Shown piece by piece: positions 4,834 through 7,609 of a stretch of DNA of 7,609 nucleotides. The stretch covers positions 1-7,609 of the forward strand of contig JAUWCK010000047.1 of NCBI GenBank assembly GCA_030609345.1. The letters are read 5' to 3'. The notes beneath the pieces are model-generated. The model did not search any database. It saw only the letters and a program-made list of their open reading frames with translations, and was not told where the DNA came from. Positions within the stretch are counted from its first letter, which is position 1; each line of letters begins with the position of its first letter. Both the position numbers and the translations under genes were made by a program. The DNA comes from Methanosarcinales archaeon (GTDB lineage Archaea > Halobacteriota > Methanosarcinia > Methanosarcinales > Methanogasteraceae).

Positions 4834-6195
4834 CAGGAACACGCCAAGCACAACCAGAATTATTCCGGTCACCAGTCGTATCATGGCTCTTTTCTCCTTC
4901 CTGAACCGGTCCACCTTTGTCGGACTCAACCCGACGACGATAGCGGTTCCAATTATCAGTAGCGGGAGGATCACACCAAAATTATACACGCATAAATATA
5001 CGATCCCTTCAAGTTCTGCTTTCTGCACCGCGATGAGGTTTAGTATCGTCAGGTAGATAGCCCCAACGCACGGTGCCTTCACAAGCGAGAATAGGGCGCC
5101 CAGACCCAGTGCAGAGAGGACACTATTCTCCTTGACCATCCGTTCCATCACGCCTTTCATAAACTTGGAACTCTCGAAGAGTGATTTCGCCTTTATTTTT
5201 ATGTAAAAGTAGTCGTAGATGTGCATGATGCCCAGTGCTATTGTGATCGCGCCGAGAACGAGGTTTAATGAACGTAGATCGCTTGCAAACGACAAAAGCC
5301 CGATTCCGGTCAGGAGATAAACCAGAAAGATCCCGAAAGAGAAGAAAACAATGAATTTCATGACCTCGAACTTCTTTTCGGTATTCGATAGTATCATCGC
5401 CGCCATGAAAGCCACCACTGCAAAGAGGCACGGATTTGCCCCTGCTACCAATCCTGCCAGAAACACCGTAAACAAAGTCAGCGGTACCGATATACTGATG
5501 ATTGCCGTATTCGAAACCGCACTTTTCTCTGCGCCCCCGCTTCGGTAGCTTACCTGCGCGCCTTCTATCTTATGATTTCCTGAGGGCGCTTTCGGATCAA
5601 TATAAGCCAGATAAGTTATGTTTCTCGCCTCTCCCGGAGATAGTGTCCCGTTCCATACAGTTTCACCTTCTATTATGCTGAAAAAATCCGGATAACTGTC
5701 GATCAGGATCACATCCGTCGTTATATTCTTCTTGTTTGCCATAGAGACCGTCACCGTAACGTTCTCGCCAGGATTTAACTTGACAGGACTGATCTCCTTA
5801 TACACCTCGATCTCCGGATCATAAAGCGCGTTATTTATCGAACTTATGAGAAGATTCTCCAGTTTTGAAAGATTGTTTCCGTAATCGCTGTACAGTATGA
5901 TCTCCCTCTCCTGCACCACCATCGAGGGCACCTCGACGATCCCGTATCCGTCCATCATCTTAATTCCGGTAGCCGTGTTGGAATTGTATTTGCTGACGAG
6001 TATCTGGTCCCCGAACTCTCCTCCGATCCGGTCCAGTACCCTCTCAGCAGCCTCGCAGTGCGAACAATCCGAATCAAAGAAGAGTATTATGCCTACGGTC
6101 TCGTCGGAAGCTCCTGCTGTAGCTGCAAACGTTGCTATCAAAAATGCGGCGATGACCACAGCCGCAGCAATCTTCTTATGCTCATAGCCAGCCAT
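4816..6195 (-). CDS. Exported thioredoxin/Ig-like/CcdA-DsbD membrane fusion protein
   Basis: A 459-residue thiol-disulfide membrane protein with domains in unusual order. Residues 1-30 are a signal peptide or anchor (KK, then a hydrophobic run ending AGAS). Residues 33-125 form a thioredoxin fold with CSHC at 44-47 and the cis-proline in EVPSMV (P90). Residues 128-235 form an Ig-like beta domain with 'LNPGENVTVTV' and 'LSPGEARNITYLAYI', typical of DUF11/NPCBM-like repeats. Residues 236-459 are a CcdA/DsbD-type bundle of six or seven membrane helices with the paired redox cysteines in NPC (C256) and APC (C376). In DsbD the Ig-like domain comes first and thioredoxin last; here thioredoxin leads. 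It should pass electrons from cytoplasmic thioredoxin through the membrane to its outer CSHC site, serving disulfide reduction or cytochrome c maturation (inferred). Five N-glycosylation sequons support an outside location. ATG 6195 lies 4 nt after the lipoprotein stop, so the two are one operon. Confidence 0.88.
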   Translation of the reverse strand: MAGYEHKKIAAAVVIAAFLIATFAATAGASDETVGIILFFDSDCSHCEAAERVLDRIGGEFGDQILVSKYNSNTATGIKMMDGYGIVEVPSMVVQEREIILYSDYGNNLSKLENLLISSINNALYDPEIEVYKEISPVKLNPGENVTVTVSMANKKNITTDVILIDSYPDFFSIIEGETVWNGTLSPGEARNITYLAYIDPKAPSGNHKIEGAQVSYRSGGAEKSAVSNTAIISISVPLTLFTVFLAGLVAGANPCLFAVVAFMAAMILSNTEKKFEVMKFIVFFSFGIFLVYLLTGIGLLSFASDLRSLNLVLGAITIALGIMHIYDYFYIKIKAKSLFESSKFMKGVMERMVKENSVLSALGLGALFSLVKAPCVGAIYLTILNLIAVQKAELEGIVYLCVYNFGVILPLLIIGTAIVVGLSPTKVDRFRKEKRAMIRLVTGIILVVLGVFLTFGVI

Positions 6196-6199
6196 GCGT

Positions 6200-6622
6200 C
6201 TACTGTTTCAGGACGACGCTGCACGTCGAGTTTGCTACCGTAACGTTACCGTAAACCACCGAAGCGTTGAAATGATACGTTCCCTCGGATATGCCTGAGC
6301 AGGATGAGCACGCAGGCATCTTGTATGTGAACGTCACGTTATTAAGCCCGCGGGTGAGGTTTGTCATAGTCTCCTTAAACAGCATGTTCTTGCCCCGCTT
6401 GTTCGTGATTCCTGACACATTAGCGTAGACCCCGCTAACGTCTGTTGCGGATTTGAGCATCACTGTGATGTTCATGATCTCGCCTGAGTGGTACGTGTCC
6501 CCATCTGTGGTTACGTTCTCGATCTCCACCGAATCGGTGATGGGTTCGGTTACGCATCCGGTGAGCAGCACTGCCATGCAGATCAAAACTCCTGCGAATG
6601 TCAGTCTTCTTATATGTTTCAT
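6200..6622 (-). CDS. Small secreted lipoprotein with CSSC motif
   Basis: A 140-residue exported protein, not recognised as a named family. The start is set at ATG 6622 because it gives a clean lipoprotein signal: K-H-I-R-R, a hydrophobic core and a lipobox LLTGC with C23 as the lipidated residue. An upstream in-frame ATG (6649) would bury the signal. The mature part reads as one beta-sandwich (Ig-like) domain, with 'TYHSGEIMNITVML' and 'GLNNVTFTYKMP'. C105-S-S-C108 follows near the end of the sheet, and C134 is a further cysteine. Eight N-glycosylation sequons (N36, 51, 68, 88, 95, 119, 126, 131) point to an extracellular surface protein. It lies directly ahead of the thioredoxin-CcdA fusion, so its CSSC could be a redox partner or substrate of that system; this is inference from context. 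Confidence 0.75.
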   Translation of the reverse strand: MKHIRRLTFAGVLICMAVLLTGCVTEPITDSVEIENVTTDGDTYHSGEIMNITVMLKSATDVSGVYANVSGITNKRGKNMLFKETMTNLTRGLNNVTFTYKMPACSSCSGISEGTYHFNASVVYGNVTVANSTCSVVLKQ

Positions 6623-6649
6623 CTGTTCACATCTATCGTCTGTAACCAT

Positions 6650-6657
6650 AATTAATA
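6650..6657 (-). promoter_or_regulatory. TATA-like box of the lipoprotein-DsbD operon
   Basis: TATTAATT on the minus strand, centred about 31 nt before ATG 6622, predicts a start near 6629 and a very short leader. This would separate the operon from the permease gene, whose stop is at 6717. Prediction only. Confidence 0.35.
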
Positions 6658-6681
6658 CATCCCACTGACACTGTCTGAAAA

Positions 6682-6694
6682 TTCGAGTGTTTTT
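6682..6694 (-). other. 13-base shared 3' element AAAAACACTCGAA (copy 2)
   Basis: Identical to 4781-4793 and again starting exactly 22 nt after a minus-strand TGA, here that of the permease (6719-6717). The copies sit at the ends of two separate transcription units. The surrounding bases are otherwise different. Confidence 0.4.
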
Positions 6695-6716
6695 CGTCGA
6701 GATGCAGCCCTCACCC

Positions 6717-7544
6717 TCATATCGGCAGTCCCAGCCACCCAAACGCCCCGATCATCTTCAGTCCCATATACGCCATTACAGCGATGAAGACGTACTTCAG
6801 TTCCTTCGCGGGCAGTCTGTGTGCAGCCATGACGCCGACCTGCGCCATCGGTACGCTCGTTACAACGAGTGAAAGACATGATACGAGATTCACATACCCG
6901 ATCGAGTACGCAGGCAGACCCTCGACTCCGAGTCCGTTGACGGCATAACCGATCACGCCACCGATGCTCGATGCTATCATCACCGCATTCGAGGTTCCGA
7001 CTGCCAGATGCATCCTGAATTTGAGCAGAAGCACCATCACTGGAATCATCAATACGCCGCCACCGATCCCGATGATACCTGACACGATGCCGATCGGAAA
7101 GCCACAAGCCACCCAGAGAAGCGGGCTATCCTTCGGCTCTTCCGTAATCGCTGAAGGCTTCGCGGTGAGCATCCTGATGGCGCCTGCAAGGACCACCAAG
7201 CCAAATGAAACCGTCAGCACCCCGGCAGGCAGATGCGCCGCAATCGTAGCGCCGATCACTGCTCCAACTGCGCTCGCAGTACCAAGAAAGACGCCAGCCC
7301 GCCACCAGACCGCACCCTTCCTGCTGTGCCCTACTGCGCTGCTTGCAACGGTTGGGAGCACGACAAGGAGGTTCGTCCCAAACGCAAGCAGGATCGCGAT
7401 ATCCGGAAGGACGCCCATCGCCTGGAATACCCAGAACTGCACCGGAACCATGATGAAACACCCACCGACTCCGAGCAGCCCGCTCGCAAGCCCGACCGCG
7501 ATGCCTGTGATGGCGAGTATGATTATTGCTGTGGCAGGATCCAT
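6717..7544 (-). CDS. TauE/SafE family membrane permease
   Basis: A 275-residue integral membrane protein of the TauE/SafE (COG0730) family, full length for the group. It is an internal duplication: GLASGLLGVGGCFIMVP (18-34) and GIVSGIIGIGGGVLMIP (152-168) are the two copies of the family signature, each followed by AFGTN (54-58) or AVGTS (181-185). About eight membrane helices are visible, with a charged cytoplasmic-type linker near 129-140. The family exports sulfite, sulfoacetate or other small organic anions, and some members work in sulfur assimilation; the substrate here cannot be read from sequence. GAGGTGA at 7555-7549, 4 nt before the ATG, is a near-perfect ribosome site. It is followed after 95 nt by the lipoprotein-thiol operon on the same strand, which fits, but does not prove, a sulfur-related role. 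Confidence 0.92.
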   Translation of the reverse strand: MDPATAIIILAITGIAVGLASGLLGVGGCFIMVPVQFWVFQAMGVLPDIAILLAFGTNLLVVLPTVASSAVGHSRKGAVWWRAGVFLGTASAVGAVIGATIAAHLPAGVLTVSFGLVVLAGAIRMLTAKPSAITEEPKDSPLLWVACGFPIGIVSGIIGIGGGVLMIPVMVLLLKFRMHLAVGTSNAVMIASSIGGVIGYAVNGLGVEGLPAYSIGYVNLVSCLSLVVTSVPMAQVGVMAAHRLPAKELKYVFIAVMAYMGLKMIGAFGWLGLPI

Positions 7545-7548
7545 CGTC

Positions 7549-7609
7549 TCACCTCAGTCTCCAATCGTGATGCGCTGCCAGCTTGCCCGGATGTTCGAAT
7601 GCATGGATC
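7549..7609 (-). CDS. Possible C-terminal tail of an upstream gene
   Basis: The edge of the window is open in two frames that both end just before the permease. One reads ...SMHSNIRASWQRITIGD to a TGA at 7556-7554; the other reads ...IHAFEHPGKLAAHHDWRLR to a TGA at 7551-7549 inside the permease ribosome site. Either would make the permease part of a longer operon. The piece is too short to identify or to choose the frame. Confidence 0.3.
   Translation of the reverse strand, partial: IHAFEHPGKLAAHHDWRLR

Noticed and set aside
4698..4904. 68-codon plus-strand frame starting at the hicA stop
   Set aside because: Overlaps the 3' end of the DsbD-like gene on the other strand and has no ribosome site or domain.
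6652..7107. 151-codon minus-strand frame over the permease
   Set aside because: Arginine- and cysteine-rich out-of-frame shadow of a clear membrane protein.
1..7609. CRISPR array, tRNA, rRNA or insertion sequence
   Set aside because: No regularly spaced identical repeats, no cloverleaf or rRNA pattern, and no transposase frame were found on either strand.

Overview
This looks like chromosomal DNA of a euryarchaeon. The best evidence is an Era-like GTPase followed directly by a DUF2073 protein, a pair I know only from euryarchaea. TATA-like boxes about 25-45 nt ahead of several starts, GGTGA-type ribosome sites and sequon-rich exported proteins agree with this. A methanogen or methanotroph relative (Methanomicrobia/ANME) is plausible, but nothing here fixes the lineage.

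Layout. (1) 1-773, minus strand: N-terminal 257 residues of a multi-CBS-domain protein that runs off the left edge. (2) 774-1228: a 455-base non-coding stretch with the CBS promoter, three TGATTGG repeats, two inverted repeats and a run of GATTA repeats. (3) 1229-3109, plus strand: a YqgF/RuvC-like RNase H-fold protein, then the Era-like GTPase with its own promoter, then DUF2073. (4) About 3170-4701, plus strand: an AT-rich accessory island (33-38% GC in sampled lines, against 57% in a line of the GTPase gene). It carries a PD-(D/E)XK nuclease-like gene, broken by one extra base in an A-run near its 5' end, and a hicB-hicA toxin-antitoxin pair. (5) 4816-7544, minus strand, in transcription order: a TauE/SafE permease, a small cysteine-containing lipoprotein, and a membrane thiol-disulfide protein that fuses thioredoxin, an Ig-like domain and a CcdA/DsbD channel. 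At 7549-7609 there may be the tail of one more gene.

How the genes fit. The GTPase and DUF2073 are translationally linked and probably work together, on an unknown target. The island resembles a small defence/stabilisation cassette: a nuclease stop codon lies inside the likely hicBA operator, so the two units are tightly packed. The minus-strand group looks like an envelope thiol/sulfur module: the CcdA-like channel would carry electrons outward to its own CSHC thioredoxin domain and perhaps to the CSSC lipoprotein, while the permease may export a small sulfur or organic anion. The most interesting signals are the frameshifted nuclease, the reordered DsbD-like fusion, a 13-base element exactly 22 nt after the stop codon of two transcription-unit-ending genes, and a strong Shine-Dalgarno that points to an ATC rather than a normal start codon.
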